A DNA stretch of 64,000 nucleotides from Marinobacter lutaoensis (GCF_001981305.1 NZ_MSCW01000004.1:1-64000), one strand, 5' to 3'; numbered from the stretch's first letter, positions 32,914-43,790 are shown. Made by a program: numbers and translations. The notes: generated from the sequence alone by a model not told the origin.

Positions 32914-34395
32914 TTACAACCCGCCCAGGCACAGGTACTTGAGTTCGGTGAACTCTTCCAGGCCGTACTTGGACCCCTCCCGACCGAGGCCCGACTCCTT
33001 GACGCCGCCGAACGGCGCCACTTCATTGGAGATCGCCCCCTCGTTGATCCCGACCATGCCGTATTCGAGGCCCTCGGCCACCCGCCAGATCCGCCCGACA
33101 TCCCGGCTGTAGAAATAGGCCGCCAGGCCGAACGGGGTATCGTTGGCAATGGCCAGGGCCTCGGCCTCATCCCTGAAGGCAAGCACCGGCACCACGGGGC
33201 CGAAAATTTCCTCCCGGCACACCGACATGCCGGCGTCGACACCGGTCAGCACCGTCGGTGCGTAGAAGCCCGGCCCCGCCGGGTGGCGCTGCCCGCCCGC
33301 CAGCACCTGGGCTCCCGCCGAGCGGGCCTCGTTGACCAGGCGCTCGACCTTGGCCACGGCACTCTCATTGATCAGCGGCCCCAGGGTCACGCCGGTCTCG
33401 AGGCCATTCCCGACCTCAAGCTGGCTGACGGCGTGCGCCAGCCGGTCGAGGAAGGCGTCGTAGACGCGCTCCTGCACCAGAATTCGGTTGGCGCACACAC
33501 AGGTCTGGCCGGCATTGCGAAACTTGGACCGCATCAGGCCCTGGACCGCGGCGTCGAGATCGGCATCGTCGAACACGATAAACGGGGCATTGCCCCCCAG
33601 TTCGAGGCCGAGCTTTTTCACGGTATCCGCGCACTGGCGCATCAGGGTCTTCCCCACCGGGGTCGAGCCGGTGAACGTCAGTTTTCGCACCCGAGGATCC
33701 GCGCACAGGGCTTGGCCAATCTCCGCCGCCCGCGTGCTGAGCACCAGTTGCAGGGCCTCGTCCGGAACCCCCGCCCGGTAGGCCAGGTTGACCAGCGCGA
33801 TCGCCGACAGGGGGGTCAACTCCGACGGTTTGAGCACCACCGTGCAACCGGCGGCCAGCGCGGGCGCGACTTTCCGGGTGATCATCGCATTGGGGAAGTT
33901 CCACGGCGTGATCGCCGCCACGACACCGACCCCCTGGCGCAGCACGACCAGACGCTGGTTCGCCTGGTGGGCGGGGATGACATCGCCGTACAGCCGTTTC
34001 GCTTCCTCGGCAAACCACTCGACAAAGGAGGCACCGTAGAGCACTTCCCCCCGGGCCTCGGCCAGGGGTTTTCCCTGCTCCAGGGTCATCAGGGTGGCCA
34101 GGTCATCGGCATGTTCGACAATCAGGTCGAACCAACGCCGCAACACCGAGGCCCGGGCCTTGGCCGACAGCCGCTGCCAGGCTGGCAGCGCGCGACTGGC
34201 ACGGGCAATGGCCGTTTCGGCGTCACCGGCACTGGCGTCGGCCAAGACCGCCAGGGTCTCGCCGGTGGCGGGGTTGGTGACCGCGAAGGTGCGGCTCCGG
34301 GCATGGCCGTCGCCGGGGCATTCTCCGGCCCGGTACCAGGGCGCCAGCAGGTGACTGAAATCGGATATAGGGGAACGGTTATTGCTTGCAAACAT
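32914..34395 (-). CDS. gabD: Succinate-semialdehyde dehydrogenase
   Basis: 493-residue ALDH of the GabD type: TPWNFPNAMITRKVAPALAAGCTVVLKPSE, FTGSTPVGKTL, catalytic Glu in LELGGNAPFIVF and catalytic Cys in NAGQTCVCANRILV, the sequence typical of GabD. It oxidises succinate (or glutarate) semialdehyde from GabT. ATG 34395 is preferred to the GTG at 34407 because GGAG lies 12 nt before the ATG. It is divergent from a LysR regulator across 124 bp. Confidence 0.92.
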   Translation of the reverse strand: MFASNNRSPISDFSHLLAPWYRAGECPGDGHARSRTFAVTNPATGETLAVLADASAGDAETAIARASRALPAWQRLSAKARASVLRRWFDLIVEHADDLATLMTLEQGKPLAEARGEVLYGASFVEWFAEEAKRLYGDVIPAHQANQRLVVLRQGVGVVAAITPWNFPNAMITRKVAPALAAGCTVVLKPSELTPLSAIALVNLAYRAGVPDEALQLVLSTRAAEIGQALCADPRVRKLTFTGSTPVGKTLMRQCADTVKKLGLELGGNAPFIVFDDADLDAAVQGLMRSKFRNAGQTCVCANRILVQERVYDAFLDRLAHAVSQLEVGNGLETGVTLGPLINESAVAKVERLVNEARSAGAQVLAGGQRHPAGPGFYAPTVLTGVDAGMSVCREEIFGPVVPVLAFRDEAEALAIANDTPFGLAAYFYSRDVGRIWRVAEGLEYGMVGINEGAISNEVAPFGGVKESGLGREGSKYGLEEFTELKYLCLGGL

Positions 34396-34519
34396 CGGTC
34401 TGATCACTCCGTGGAAGGGGCCGGCCTGTTCGCCCTAAGTAGGGGTGGCCTGCGCGTGCGGATCATCTTAGAGTGGGACCAAAAGTTTTATAAATAACGA
34501 TGATTAAACATTTACTTTT

Positions 34520-35503
34520 ATGAACGTAAAACAAAATCAGGACACCCCCAGCCCGGCCTCAGCGGTTATGGCGGAGCTGGGACAGGTGGGCGATTACGAG
34601 ATCCGGCTGTTGCGGGTATTCAAGACCGTGGTGGAGTGTGGCGGCTTTTCCGCCGCCGAGGCCGTGCTCAACGTTAGCCGTTCCACCATCAGCGTGCACA
34701 TGTCCAATCTGGAACAGCGCCTGAAGCTGACCCTGTGCACCCGGGGGCGCTCGGGCTTCGCCCTGACCGAGGACGGGGTCATCATCTACGACGCCGTACG
34801 GCGACTGTTCTCCCAGATGGAGGATTTCCGCTCCACCGTCAACGCGCTGCACGTGCAGGTCAGCGGCGAACTGAACCTGGTCGCCAGCGATACCATCAGC
34901 CTCGACAGCCGCAGCTGTTTTCCCGACGTGCTGGGGGCCTTCTGCCAGCGCGCGCCCGACGTCTACATCAACTTCGAAACCGCGCCCATGAACGAGATCG
35001 AGCGGCGCATTCTCAACGACGAGGCGGATGTGGGGTTCATCCCCTACCACCGGGAGCTGGACGGCCTGGTGTACCAGCCACTGTACGAAGAAACCTGCTA
35101 CCTGTACTGCAGTGACGGCCATCCCCTGTTCGACCTCGACGACACCCCCGACCGGATCCGCGCCCGGGTGGGGGAATACAAACTGGTGCACGCGGGCATT
35201 CAGACCAACCCGCAGGTTGCCGTCCAGTTGCAGGGGCTGAACAAGGCCGCCTCGGCCTACTACTACGAAACCCGCCTTGCCATGGTGCTGTCCGGCGCCT
35301 ATCTGGGCTTCCTGCCGGAGCAGTACGTCGAGCCCTGGGTCCAAAAGGGAAAGCTCAAGCCACTGCTGCCGGATGAGCGGGTGTACAAGCTCGGGATCGC
35401 CGCCATTACCCGCCGTCACGGCCGCTTCAACAAACCCAGGGATGTGTTCATGGAAGTTCTGGTTCAACACACCCGGCCGGAATTTCAGGCCGAGAGCCGG
35501 TGA
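34520..35503 (+). CDS. LysR-family regulator, probably of gabDT
   Basis: 327 residues. A winged HTH (about 30-85; YEIRLLRVFKTVVECGGFSAAEAVLNVSRSTISVHMSNLEQRL) is followed by a periplasmic-binding-protein-like effector domain (LNLVASDTISLDS and onward). It is divergent from gabD, the usual position of a LysR activator. The 124-bp intergenic is AT-rich near this gene (34480-34519), where both promoters must lie. ATG 34520 has no visible Shine-Dalgarno; ATG 34568 is an alternative. Confidence 0.85.
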   Translation: MNVKQNQDTPSPASAVMAELGQVGDYEIRLLRVFKTVVECGGFSAAEAVLNVSRSTISVHMSNLEQRLKLTLCTRGRSGFALTEDGVIIYDAVRRLFSQMEDFRSTVNALHVQVSGELNLVASDTISLDSRSCFPDVLGAFCQRAPDVYINFETAPMNEIERRILNDEADVGFIPYHRELDGLVYQPLYEETCYLYCSDGHPLFDLDDTPDRIRARVGEYKLVHAGIQTNPQVAVQLQGLNKAASAYYYETRLAMVLSGAYLGFLPEQYVEPWVQKGKLKPLLPDERVYKLGIAAITRRHGRFNKPRDVFMEVLVQHTRPEFQAESR

Positions 35504-35510
35504 TCACGGT

Positions 35511-35526
35511 CGGGGCAAGCGCCCCG
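35511..35526 (+). terminator. Weak hairpin after the LysR gene
   Basis: CGGGGC (35511-35516) pairs with GCCCCG (35521-35526) around AAGC. A run of seven T starts only 19 nt later (35546-35552), so this is at best an imperfect terminator. The AT-rich DNA after it (35545-35615) probably holds the fructokinase promoter. Confidence 0.3.
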
Positions 35527-35681
35527 GCTCCGCCCATTCCGATACTTTTTTTACTCTTATTGCATACATAATCCCAAAATAATTCATATTTAAATCAAGG
35601 ATATATGTAACATTGCCCGGCCTGTGCTAGCCTGTCCGGCAAGCACCCAGTCATGGTCATTGATGGCGAGAGACGGACATC

Positions 35682-36644
35682 ATGATGAAAGTCATCAGTT
35701 TCGGAGAGGCCCTGATCGACATGCTCTCCAACCGCGTGGCCGGCACCGCGCCGGACGGGCCGGAAACCTTCACCCGCTTCCCGGGCGGCGCCCCGGCCAA
35801 CGTCGCGGTGGCCGTCGCCAAGCTCGGCGGCCGCAGCTACTTCGCCGGCAAGGTGGGTCGGGACATGTTCGGCGATTGTCTGCGCGACGCAATGGCGGCG
35901 GCGGGCGTCCGCACCGACTATCTGCTGCAGACCGACCAGGCCAAAACCGCCCTGGCCTTCGTCTCCCTCGATGCCCGGGGCGAGCGCTCGTTCGAGTTCT
36001 ACCGCTCGCCGTCGGCGGACCTGCTGTTCCGGCCCGAGGAGTTTCGGCCGGCGTGGTTTGCCGAGCCCGGCCTGTTCCATTTCTGCTCCAACACGCTGAC
36101 CGAACCCGGCATTCGCGCCACCACCCTGGCCGGCATCGAACAGGCCCGCGCCGCCGGGTACCTGATCAGCTTTGACGTCAATCTGCGCCACAACCTGTGG
36201 CCGGCCGGGGTCGACCCGACGCCCTTCCTGTGGCAGGCCATCGCCCGCAGCGACCTGCTCAAGCTGTGCCGCGAGGAGCTGGCGTTCCTGTGCCGGGACC
36301 GGACCGAAGCCCAGGTGCTGGAGCGGATCCGCGCCGCCGGCGTCAGCCTGATCCTGATTACCGACGGCGGCGACCCGCTGTGCTATCAGGGCACGCGCCT
36401 AGCGGGCCGGCTGCACCCCCCGGCCACGCGGGCGGTCGACACCACGGCGGCCGGGGATGCCTTTACCGGGGGCGTCCTCTACGCCCTGGCGGAACGGGGT
36501 ATCGATCGCGACCGCCTGGCCGCTCTGGACGACCGGGACCAGCTTGAGGCGATCCTGGACCTGGGGATGCGCTGCGGCGCGTTCACTGTCACCCGCAAGG
36601 GCGCCTTCGACGCCCTGCCCACTCAGGCAGACCTGAACGCCTAG
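35682..36644 (+). CDS. mtlZ: Fructokinase (PfkB/ribokinase family)
   Basis: 320-residue sugar kinase. The PfkB signatures are FPGGAPANVAVAVAKLGG (33-50) and DTTAAGDAFTGGVLYALAE, with the catalytic Asp in AAGDAF. In pseudomonads MtlZ phosphorylates fructose made from mannitol. Here the gene lies on the plus strand, converging on xylulokinase at the end of the polyol operon with only 23 nt between stops, so it has its own promoter in the AT-rich DNA upstream. Confidence 0.87.
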   Translation: MMKVISFGEALIDMLSNRVAGTAPDGPETFTRFPGGAPANVAVAVAKLGGRSYFAGKVGRDMFGDCLRDAMAAAGVRTDYLLQTDQAKTALAFVSLDARGERSFEFYRSPSADLLFRPEEFRPAWFAEPGLFHFCSNTLTEPGIRATTLAGIEQARAAGYLISFDVNLRHNLWPAGVDPTPFLWQAIARSDLLKLCREELAFLCRDRTEAQVLERIRAAGVSLILITDGGDPLCYQGTRLAGRLHPPATRAVDTTAAGDAFTGGVLYALAERGIDRDRLAALDDRDQLEAILDLGMRCGAFTVTRKGAFDALPTQADLNA

Positions 36645-36667
36645 TCCCGGCGCGTTGCCTGCGGCCT

Positions 36668-38161
36668 TCAGGCATCGGGGTGAAGCTGGTTCAGGTGCCG
36701 GCGGTAGCGTTGATAGGCGTCCCGGTAGCGGGCCACCGCCCCGGCCTCGGGCGTCACCGCCGAATCCGGGTCCAGGGCAACGAAACGGCCACACAGCTCC
36801 GCCAGGGAAACACCGGTGCCTCGCTGATGCTGTTCGCACCAGGCGGCCTGGATCGCCGCCCCCAACGCGGCGGCCTCCCCCACCCGGGGGCAGACCACCT
36901 GGGTGTCGAGAATCTCGGCCACCAGCCGGCGCCAGAGCGGGCTGCGCGCACCGCCCCCGATCAGGCGGATACTGTCGCAGCGGATTCCACTGGCCCGCAG
37001 CAGGTCGAGGCCATGGCGCAGGCCGAAGGTGGTCCCTTCCAGAGCCGCCCGGCAAAGATTGGCGGGAGTCAGATTCTGGGTGTTCAGTCCGAGCAGGCTG
37101 CCGCTGGCCCGGGGCAACGCCGGCACCCGCTCACCGTTCAGGAACGGCAGCAGGGTGATGCCGCCGGCGCCGATGCCGGCGCGGTCGGCCTCCTGCTGGA
37201 AGCGCTCGAGATCGTAACCGAACAGCGTGCGCACCTGATGGACGACCCCGGTCAGGTTCATGGTACAGATCAACGGCAGCCAGGCATTGCTGGAGGAACA
37301 GAACGGTGCCACCAGCGGCGACGACAGCACCGGCGGACGCTCGGTGCAGGCATAGAGCGCGCCGGACGTGCCAAGGCTCAGGGTGACAATGCCATCGGCG
37401 ATGTTGCCGGTGCCGATGGCGCCCATCATGTTGTCGCCACCGCCGCTGGCCACCAGCACACCCTCCGCCAGCCCCAGCTCCCGCGCCAACGCCGGGCGCA
37501 CCGTCGCCACCGGTTCCTCGGCCCGGAGCAGCCGTGGCAACGCCCGCTCCAGCCGCCCGTCCGGTGCGATCAAAGCCAGCACCTCGGGCGCCCAACGCCG
37601 GGTGCGCACATCGAAGTAGCCGGTACCGGAGGCGTCGCCACGCTCGGCGGCGCACTCACCGGTCAGCCAGTAATTGAGGTAATCGTGCGGCAGCAGGATC
37701 GTGCCGATCCGCCCGAAGGCCTCGGGCTCGTGCTGTTTCAGCCACAGCAGTTTGGACAGCGTATAGCCGGTGGCCGGCACCAGCCCCAGCCGTTCGAGAC
37801 AGCCCGCCTCGCCCCCCAGCTGCGCCACCAGTTGGGCGTTCTGGGCCGCGCTTTCGGTGTCGCACCAGAGCTTGGCCGGCCGGATGACCGCGCCGGCACG
37901 ATCCAGCAGCACCATGCCATGCTGCTGTCCGGACACGCCAATGGCACGGATCGCCCGGCCGTCGATGCCGGCACGGTCGAGCGCCTGACGATAGGCCTGG
38001 CGGAAGGCGTGAGTCCACCACTCAACGCGCTGCTCGCGGCGGCCGTTGGCGGCGCTGATCAGCTCATGGGCGGCCTGTCCTTCGCCCCGGATGCGAGCCT
38101 GCTCGGGATCCAGGATCACCACCTTGGTCCCCTGCGTGCCGCAGTCGACACCCAGATACAT
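36668..38161 (-). CDS. xylB: Xylulokinase
   Basis: 497-residue FGGY kinase. The N-terminal ATPase motif is MYLGVDCGTQGTKVVILD, with GVSGQQHGMVLLD and CDTESAAQNAQLV (catalytic Asp). The C-terminal lobe has GGGARSPLWRRLVAEILDTQV. It phosphorylates xylulose (MtlY in pseudomonad mannitol/arabitol operons). It starts 3 nt after the transaldolase stop. Confidence 0.92.
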   Translation of the reverse strand: MYLGVDCGTQGTKVVILDPEQARIRGEGQAAHELISAANGRREQRVEWWTHAFRQAYRQALDRAGIDGRAIRAIGVSGQQHGMVLLDRAGAVIRPAKLWCDTESAAQNAQLVAQLGGEAGCLERLGLVPATGYTLSKLLWLKQHEPEAFGRIGTILLPHDYLNYWLTGECAAERGDASGTGYFDVRTRRWAPEVLALIAPDGRLERALPRLLRAEEPVATVRPALARELGLAEGVLVASGGGDNMMGAIGTGNIADGIVTLSLGTSGALYACTERPPVLSSPLVAPFCSSSNAWLPLICTMNLTGVVHQVRTLFGYDLERFQQEADRAGIGAGGITLLPFLNGERVPALPRASGSLLGLNTQNLTPANLCRAALEGTTFGLRHGLDLLRASGIRCDSIRLIGGGARSPLWRRLVAEILDTQVVCPRVGEAAALGAAIQAAWCEQHQRGTGVSLAELCGRFVALDPDSAVTPEAGAVARYRDAYQRYRRHLNQLHPDA

Positions 38162-38164
38162 GGC

Positions 38165-39133
38165 TTACCGCCTCCCCGTCAGACGCTCGCGCAGCAGCTG
38201 TTCCAGCCGCCGCTGATCCGCCTCGAACCCCCGGATGCCCTCGGCCAGCTTGTCGGTGGCCATGGCATCCTCGTTCATCCGCCAGCGGAACTCGGCCTCG
38301 GTCAGCGGCGCCACGGGTTCCGCCGGTGCCTGCGGCTCCCGCCCCAGAACCGGTTCCAGCAGACCGTGCGTCGACGCCAGCTCATCGAGCAGCTCCGGGC
38401 TGATGGTCAGGCGGTCGCAGCCGGCGAGCGCCAGGATCTCGCCACAGTTGCGAAAACTCGCGCCCATGACCCGGGTGCGGTAGCCCTGCTGCCAGAAGTA
38501 ACGCTGGATGCGCTGCACCGAGCGTACCCCCGGTTCCTGCGCCGGCGGGTCCTGCCGCTCCGGTTGGTGGCGCCGGTACCAGTCCAGGATCCGGCCCACG
38601 AAGGGCGAGATCAGCCATACGCCGGCCTCGGCGCAGGCCCGGGCCTGGACAAAGCTGAAGATCAGGGTGAGGTTGCAGGCAATGCCCTCGCGCTCGAGCA
38701 CCTCGGCGGCGCGGATCCCCTCCCAGGTCGCGGCCAGCTTGATCAGGACCCGGTCGCGGCCGACGCCGGCCTGTTCATAGCCCGCAATCAGACGCCGTGC
38801 CTTGGCAATGCTGGCCTCGGTATCGAAGGACAGGCGGGCGTTGACCTCGGTGGAAACACGCCCCGGCACCGCCTCCAGGATCCGGCAGCCCAGGGCCACC
38901 ACCAGGCGATCGCAGGCATCGTCGATGATCGCCTCCAGGTCCCCGCCGGTGCCGGCCGAAGCCTGCAGGACCGGATCGATCAGGGCGTCGTACTGGCCCG
39001 ACTGCACCGCCTTCAGAATCAGCGACGGGTTGGTGGTGGCATCCTCCGGGGCGAAGCGGCGGATCGCCTCCAGATCGCCGGTATCGGCGACCACGACACT
39101 GTACTGTTTTAACTGCTCCAGAAGCGTGGGCAT
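38165..39133 (-). CDS. tal: Transaldolase
   Basis: 322-residue class I transaldolase of the TalB type. [14 protein letters not shown] near the N-terminus and [13 protein letters not shown] are family signatures, and the Schiff-base Lys lies in [19 protein letters not shown]. It exchanges three-carbon units between fructose-6-P and erythrose-4-P or sedoheptulose-7-P. ATG 39133 gives the normal N-terminus [10 protein letters not shown]. Located between mannitol dehydrogenase and xylulokinase, it would join the xylulose-5-P and fructose-6-P ends of polyol breakdown. It is not usual in the described pseudomonad mtl operon. Confidence 0.93.
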   Translation of the reverse strand: MPTLLEQLKQYSVVVADTGDLEAIRRFAPEDATTNPSLILKAVQSGQYDALIDPVLQASAGTGGDLEAIIDDACDRLVVALGCRILEAVPGRVSTEVNARLSFDTEASIAKARRLIAGYEQAGVGRDRVLIKLAATWEGIRAAEVLEREGIACNLTLIFSFVQARACAEAGVWLISPFVGRILDWYRRHQPERQDPPAQEPGVRSVQRIQRYFWQQGYRTRVMGASFRNCGEILALAGCDRLTISPELLDELASTHGLLEPVLGREPQAPAEPVAPLTEAEFRWRMNEDAMATDKLAEGIRGFEADQRRLEQLLRERLTGRR

Positions 39134-39207
39134 TCCTGAATTCTCCTTGACCGGGCCCGGACCACCGGGCCACACACTGAAGGGGTATCCGCCGGCGCCG
39201 GGCCGGC

Positions 39208-40683
39208 TCATTCAGCCAGCGTCAGCGCCAGGGTCCTGCGTACCCCCAGGGTCTGCAGGCGCTCGAGCTGCCGGCGGAAGGCGTCCACGAACGCCGGACA
39301 GGCTGGAATCTTCCGCCCGAATACCGGCTCCAGCGCCAGCACCCGCTCGACCTGGTCCGGCCCGGGGCGGGTCGCCTGAGCGACCTGTTCGGCCCGGGGG
39401 TCGCCCACCGTGAACGGGCGCCCCTGCTCATCCACCGCCCGCTGATACTGCACCCAGGCAGCGAAGATGAGGGCGGTCCGTGCCAGTGGCGCGCCGGTAT
39501 CGATCTGGCGCATCAGGGTCGGCACCACGAACTTCGGCAGCCGTGACGAGCCGTCGTAGCCGATCCGGCTGATCTGGTCGCCGATGGCGACATTGGCGAA
39601 ACGCTGGATCAGGGTGTCCTTGTACGCCGTCAGGTCGATACCGGGCACCGGTTTCAGCCCGGGCGTCACGTCCCGGTCCATATAGGCCCGGACATAGTCA
39701 CGCAGTTGCCGGTCCTGCATGGTTTCATGGGCGTAGCGGTGGCCCAGCAGAGCCCCGAGGTAGGCCAAGGCCTGGTGGCCGCCGTTGAGCAGGCCAATCT
39801 TCATGTCCTCGTAGGGGGTCACGTCGTCGGTGAACTGGACGCCAACCGTTTCCCAGGCGGGCCGGCCGTCGCAGAAACGGTCCTCCAGAACCCACTGCGA
39901 GAAGGGTTCGGCCACCACCGGCCAGGCGTCCTCGATGCCGGTTTCCGCCTGCAGCCGGCGCCGGTGGGCGTCGCTGGTGGTCGGCGTGATGCGGTCTACC
40001 ATCGAATTGGGGAAACAGACGTGCTCGGCGATCCAGTCGCCCAGGGCAGGATCGCGCCGCCGGGCAAATCCCAGCAGAGCGTTGCGCGCCACCCGGCCGT
40101 TGTGCGGCAGGTTATCGCAGGACATCACGGTGAACGGCGCAACGCCGGCGGCGCGCCGACGCGCCAGCGCCTCGGCCAGGAAACCGAACACCGTGGTGGG
40201 TGCCTCGGGGTGCGCCAGGTCGTGGCGGATCGCCGGCAGGTCGGCGAGAAACTCGCCGGTGTCGTCATCGGTGCAGTAACCGCCTTCGGTGATGGTCAGG
40301 GAGACGATGCGCGTCTGCGGCGACGCCAGCCGGGCGATCAGCCCCGGACGGTCCTCGTCGGCGAGCAGGAAGTCGCCGATCGCCCCCACCACCTGGATCC
40401 GGGTGTCGGCGCTGTCGCCCAGCTCGTAGAGGGTGTAGAGATAGTCCTGGGACACCAGCGCCTCACGCATGGCGCGGTCTTCCGGGCGCAGGCCGGCGCC
40501 GCAAATGCCCCATTCCATTGCCTGCCCCTGCTGGAGCAGCTGTTCGGTGTAAATGGCCTGATGCGCACGGTGGAAGCCGCCGACCCCAATGTGCACGATG
40601 CCCTGCCGGACCCGGCGGCGGTCGTACACGGGCCGGAGCACCCGCGCCGGCAGTCGAGCCAGTGTTTCGCTGTTGAGTTTCAT
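39208..40683 (-). CDS. mtlD: Mannitol 2-dehydrogenase (polyol dehydrogenase)
   Basis: 491-residue long-chain polyol dehydrogenase. The Rossmann motif [16 protein letters not shown] (about 27-42), NSMVDRITP, and [12 protein letters not shown] with [20 protein letters not shown] carry the conserved Lys, Asn and His catalytic set of the family. It oxidises mannitol to fructose, and often arabitol to xylulose and sorbitol to fructose. ATG 40683 gives [15 protein letters not shown]; an upstream in-frame start adds 13 residues. Confidence 0.92.
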   Translation of the reverse strand: MKLNSETLARLPARVLRPVYDRRRVRQGIVHIGVGGFHRAHQAIYTEQLLQQGQAMEWGICGAGLRPEDRAMREALVSQDYLYTLYELGDSADTRIQVVGAIGDFLLADEDRPGLIARLASPQTRIVSLTITEGGYCTDDDTGEFLADLPAIRHDLAHPEAPTTVFGFLAEALARRRAAGVAPFTVMSCDNLPHNGRVARNALLGFARRRDPALGDWIAEHVCFPNSMVDRITPTTSDAHRRRLQAETGIEDAWPVVAEPFSQWVLEDRFCDGRPAWETVGVQFTDDVTPYEDMKIGLLNGGHQALAYLGALLGHRYAHETMQDRQLRDYVRAYMDRDVTPGLKPVPGIDLTAYKDTLIQRFANVAIGDQISRIGYDGSSRLPKFVVPTLMRQIDTGAPLARTALIFAAWVQYQRAVDEQGRPFTVGDPRAEQVAQATRPGPDQVERVLALEPVFGRKIPACPAFVDAFRRQLERLQTLGVRRTLALTLAE

Positions 40684-40751
40684 CGTCGTTACCCCGGGCC
40701 GTTCGGCCCTGCCGTTGGTCATCCAGGGGGCGCCGCGGACAAGCAGCCCCG

Positions 40752-40771
40752 GGCCCGCCAGCCGGCGGGCC
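40752..40771 (-). other. Intercistronic hairpin between mtlK and mtlD
   Basis: GGCCCGCC and GGCGGGCC form a perfect 8-bp stem with a 4-nt loop, in the 122-nt gap between transporter and catabolic genes. No T-run follows, so it is more likely a processing or stability element or weak attenuator than a terminator. Confidence 0.45.
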
Positions 40772-40805
40772 AGAATCCGGTTTGCACAGGTGTGGTTGCG
40801 AGGGC

Positions 40806-41915
40806 TCAGGCAGCCTGTGCCGGCGCCCCCGGTTTGGGCATGGCCCGGCCACTGGCGTCGAACAGGTGGCCGTGGGCGAGATCCGGCAGCAGCCCCACCC
40901 GGTCACCGAAACGCCCGGAGAAGTCTCCCGGGGCCCGCACGGTGAGGGTCTCGCCGCTGTCCGTCCTGACATAGCAGTAGGTGTCGGCCCCAAGGTGCTC
41001 AGTGACATCCAGGGTGACCTGGAACGGGCTCGCCTGGGCCTCGCACACCTGGATATGCTCCGGCCGTATCCCCAGCGTCACCGCGTCCCCCGGTTTCAGG
41101 CCCCGTCCCTCCAGCTCCAGGCGATACTCCGGCCCGCACGCCAGGGCCACCGAGACCGTGGAAGCCTCCGCCGCCGTCACCCGGCCATCGAGGAAGGCCA
41201 TTCGCGGCGTGCCGATGAAGCCAGCCACGAAGCGGTTCACGGGGTGGTGATACAGCGTCAGCGGCGAGCCCACCTGTTCGATGCGGCCGCCGTTGAGCAC
41301 CACGACCTTGTCCGCCAGCGTCATGGCCTCCACCTGGTCGTGGGTGACATAGATCATGGTGGCGTTCAGCTCCTGGTGCAGTCGCGCCAGTTCCAGCCGC
41401 ATCTGCACGCGCAGCGCGGCATCCAGGTTGGAGAGGGGTTCATCAAACAGGAAGATCTTCGGATGACGGACGATCGCGCGCCCGATCGCCACCCGCTGGC
41501 GCTGACCGCCGGACAGGGCCCTGGGCTTGCGCTCCAGCAGGGGCTCAAGCTCCAGGATGCGGGCCGCCTCCGCCACCTTGGCCGCCACCTCGGCCTTGTC
41601 GACGCGGGCCAGGTCCAGCGCGAACGAGAGGTTCTTCCTCACGGTCATGTGCGGATACAGGGCGTAGGTCTGGAACACCATCGCCAGGTCGCGCCGAGCC
41701 GGCGCCATGTCGGTGATCTCGCGGTCGTCCAGATAGATGTGGCCGCCGGTCACCTCCTCCAGCCCGGCGATCAGGCGCAGCAGCGTGGATTTGCCACAGC
41801 CCGAGGGGCCGACGAAGACCACGAACTCATGGTCCTTGATGTCCAGATCAATGCCCTTGATGATTTCGGTCCCCTCGAAGACCTTGTGCAGATTACGGAT
41901 TGTCAGATTCGCCAT
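40806..41915 (-). CDS. mtlK: Polyol ABC transporter ATP-binding protein (MalK/UgpC type)
   Basis: 369-residue ABC ATPase. Walker [12 protein letters not shown] (36-46), signature [14 protein letters not shown], Walker [13 protein letters not shown] and switch His in [15 protein letters not shown] are followed by a C-terminal MalK-type regulatory domain ([10 protein letters not shown], ending with the [14 protein letters not shown]-like part). ATG 41915 ([15 protein letters not shown]) is the normal family start. It energises import by MtlE/F/G. Confidence 0.92.
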   Translation of the reverse strand: MANLTIRNLHKVFEGTEIIKGIDLDIKDHEFVVFVGPSGCGKSTLLRLIAGLEEVTGGHIYLDDREITDMAPARRDLAMVFQTYALYPHMTVRKNLSFALDLARVDKAEVAAKVAEAARILELEPLLERKPRALSGGQRQRVAIGRAIVRHPKIFLFDEPLSNLDAALRVQMRLELARLHQELNATMIYVTHDQVEAMTLADKVVVLNGGRIEQVGSPLTLYHHPVNRFVAGFIGTPRMAFLDGRVTAAEASTVSVALACGPEYRLELEGRGLKPGDAVTLGIRPEHIQVCEAQASPFQVTLDVTEHLGADTYCYVRTDSGETLTVRAPGDFSGRFGDRVGLLPDLAHGHLFDASGRAMPKPGAPAQAA

Positions 41916-41929
41916 GGGGAAACCTTTTG

Positions 41930-42763
41930 TTATTTGACAGCACCGAAGGAAAGACCACGGACCAGTTGTTTCTGGCTCAGCCAGCCGAAGACCAGGATCG
42001 GCGCACAGGCCAGGGTCGAGACCGCGGACAGCTTCGCCCAGAACAGCCCCTCGGGGCTTGAGTAGGACGCCACCAGCGCCGTCAGCGGCGCGGCACTGGA
42101 GGAGGTGAGGTTGAGCGACCAGAACGCTTCGTTCCAGCTCAGGATCAGCGACAGCAGCACGGTGGAGGCGAGGCCGCCCTTGGCGATCGGCAGCAGCACG
42201 CGGCAGATCTCCTGCGCCGCCGTGGCACCGTCCAGGCGGGCCGCTTCGAGAATGTCCCGGGGGATTTCCTTGAAGTAGGTGTACACCATCCACACCATGA
42301 TCGGCAGGTTGATCAGCGTGTAGATGATCACCAGTCCGGTCTTGGTATCGAGCAGGCCGAACTGTTTGAACAGCAGGTAGATGGGCACCAGCACCCCCAC
42401 CGGCGGCAGCATCTTGGTGGACAGCATCCACAGCAGCGTACCCTTGGTGCGCCGGGTCTCGAAGAACGCCATGGAATACGCCGCCGGCACCGCCAGCAGC
42501 ATGCCGAACAGGGTCGAGCCGAAGGACACCACCACCGAGTTCCAGGCGTAGTGGAAGTAGTCGCTGCGCTCGTCGATGTGCAGGTAGTTCTCCAGCGTCG
42601 GCCGGAACCACAGTTCCGGCGGGCTGGCGAAGGCCGCCAGCTCGGTCTTGAAGCTGGTCAGGATCATCCAGAGGATGGGGAAGAACAGCGCCAGGGCCAC
42701 CAGCCAGGCCAGAGTGCCCAGCAGCAGGGTGCGCAGGCGACGCGTCTGTTTCAGGGTCAGCAT
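41930..42763 (-). CDS. mtlG: Polyol ABC transporter permease (MalG type)
   Basis: 277-residue inner-membrane permease with six predicted helices. The ABC-coupling EAA loop [35 protein letters not shown] is complete. It starts 12 nt after mtlF and ends 14 nt before mtlK. Confidence 0.92.
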   Translation of the reverse strand: MLTLKQTRRLRTLLLGTLAWLVALALFFPILWMILTSFKTELAAFASPPELWFRPTLENYLHIDERSDYFHYAWNSVVVSFGSTLFGMLLAVPAAYSMAFFETRRTKGTLLWMLSTKMLPPVGVLVPIYLLFKQFGLLDTKTGLVIIYTLINLPIMVWMVYTYFKEIPRDILEAARLDGATAAQEICRVLLPIAKGGLASTVLLSLILSWNEAFWSLNLTSSSAAPLTALVASYSSPEGLFWAKLSAVSTLACAPILVFGWLSQKQLVRGLSFGAVK

Positions 42764-42775
42764 CGTCTCGTCTCC

Positions 42776-43732
42776 TCAGGCCTTGTCGGTCAGGTTCCTG
42801 CCGATCATCCGTACCAGGACGAAGGCGGCGATGTTGGCGATGACCACCGCAATCAACCCGCCCGCCGAGGCCATGCCCACGTCGAACTGCAGCAGTGCCT
42901 GGCTGTAGATCAGGTACGCCAGGTTGGTGGTGTCGTAGCCGGGACCGCCGCCGGTGGTGGTGTAGATCTCGGCGAAGATCGACAGCAGGAAGATGGTCTC
43001 GATCATGATCACCACGGCGATGGGGCGGGCCAGGTGCGGCAGGGTGATGTGCCGGAAGATCGCCAACGGGCCGGCGCCGTCGAGGCGAGCGGCATCCTTC
43101 TGCTCCTGGTCCAGGGACTGCATGGCGGTCATCAGGATCAGCACCGCGAACGGGATCCACTGCCAGGACACGATCATGATGATCGACAGCAGCGGATACT
43201 CGGCGAACCAGTCGACCGGGGTGGCGCCGAACAGGCGCCAGACGGCAGCAAATACGCCGGACACCGGGTGCAGCAGCAGGTTTTTCCACACCAGGGCACT
43301 GACCGTGGGCATGATAAAGAACGGCGAGATCAGCATCACCCGCACGATGCCGCGCCCGAAGAACGGGGTGTCCACCAGTACCGCGATCAGGACCCCGGCG
43401 ATCACGCTGATCGCCAGCACCGAAAGCACCAGCCACAGGGTGTTCAGGGCCCCGGCGACGAACCCCTCGTCGGTCAGGAAGTAGTGGTAGTTCTCCAGCC
43501 CGACGAACGGCTCGTCCCCGGGGTAGAGCAGGTTGTAGCGGATCAGGGAGAAATAGACCGTCATGGCCAGCGGCACCGCCATCCACAGCAGCAGCGACGC
43601 CACCGACGGCGACAGCATCGCCAGCCCGATGCGGCGCCCCCGACGGAGGCGGGGCGCCGGGTGTCGCGTTGTCGTTCCAGTTCTGGCCTCAGTCACGGTG
43701 TTCACCCCTGCCTGCAGACTCGTGATACTCAT
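42776..43732 (-). CDS. mtlF: Polyol ABC transporter permease (MalF type)
   Basis: 318-residue permease with six predicted helices (first at about 35-60, [25 protein letters not shown]). The EAA-type loop is [32 protein letters not shown]. It pairs with MtlG in the binding-protein-dependent sugar-alcohol importer. It starts 58 nt after mtlE. Confidence 0.92.
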   Translation of the reverse strand: MSITSLQAGVNTVTEARTGTTTRHPAPRLRRGRRIGLAMLSPSVASLLLWMAVPLAMTVYFSLIRYNLLYPGDEPFVGLENYHYFLTDEGFVAGALNTLWLVLSVLAISVIAGVLIAVLVDTPFFGRGIVRVMLISPFFIMPTVSALVWKNLLLHPVSGVFAAVWRLFGATPVDWFAEYPLLSIIMIVSWQWIPFAVLILMTAMQSLDQEQKDAARLDGAGPLAIFRHITLPHLARPIAVVIMIETIFLLSIFAEIYTTTGGGPGYDTTNLAYLIYSQALLQFDVGMASAGGLIAVVIANIAAFVLVRMIGRNLTDKA

Positions 43733-43766
43733 GGCTTGTTCCCATCCTTGTGAGTCGGCGCAAACC

Positions 43767-43782
43767 GCCCGGCGAACCGGGC
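43767..43782 (-). other. Intercistronic hairpin between mtlE and mtlF
   Basis: In mRNA sense GCCCGG-TTCG-CCGGGC forms a 6-bp GC stem with a UUCG tetraloop in the 58-nt gap after the binding-protein gene. Such stems commonly protect the 3' end of binding-protein mRNA so that it exceeds the permease mRNA. No T-run follows. Confidence 0.5.
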
Positions 43783-43790
43783 CAGGTGCA

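Noticed and set aside
36680..39112. Long plus-strand open frame antisense to xylulokinase and transaldolase
   Set aside because: It is a GC shadow of two well-supported minus-strand genes, with no recognisable motifs.
40806..43586. Apparent 926-residue frame ending in the MtlK protein
   Set aside because: The first part is out of frame with the real permeases MtlG and MtlF. MtlK has its own start at 41915 with the normal N-terminus.
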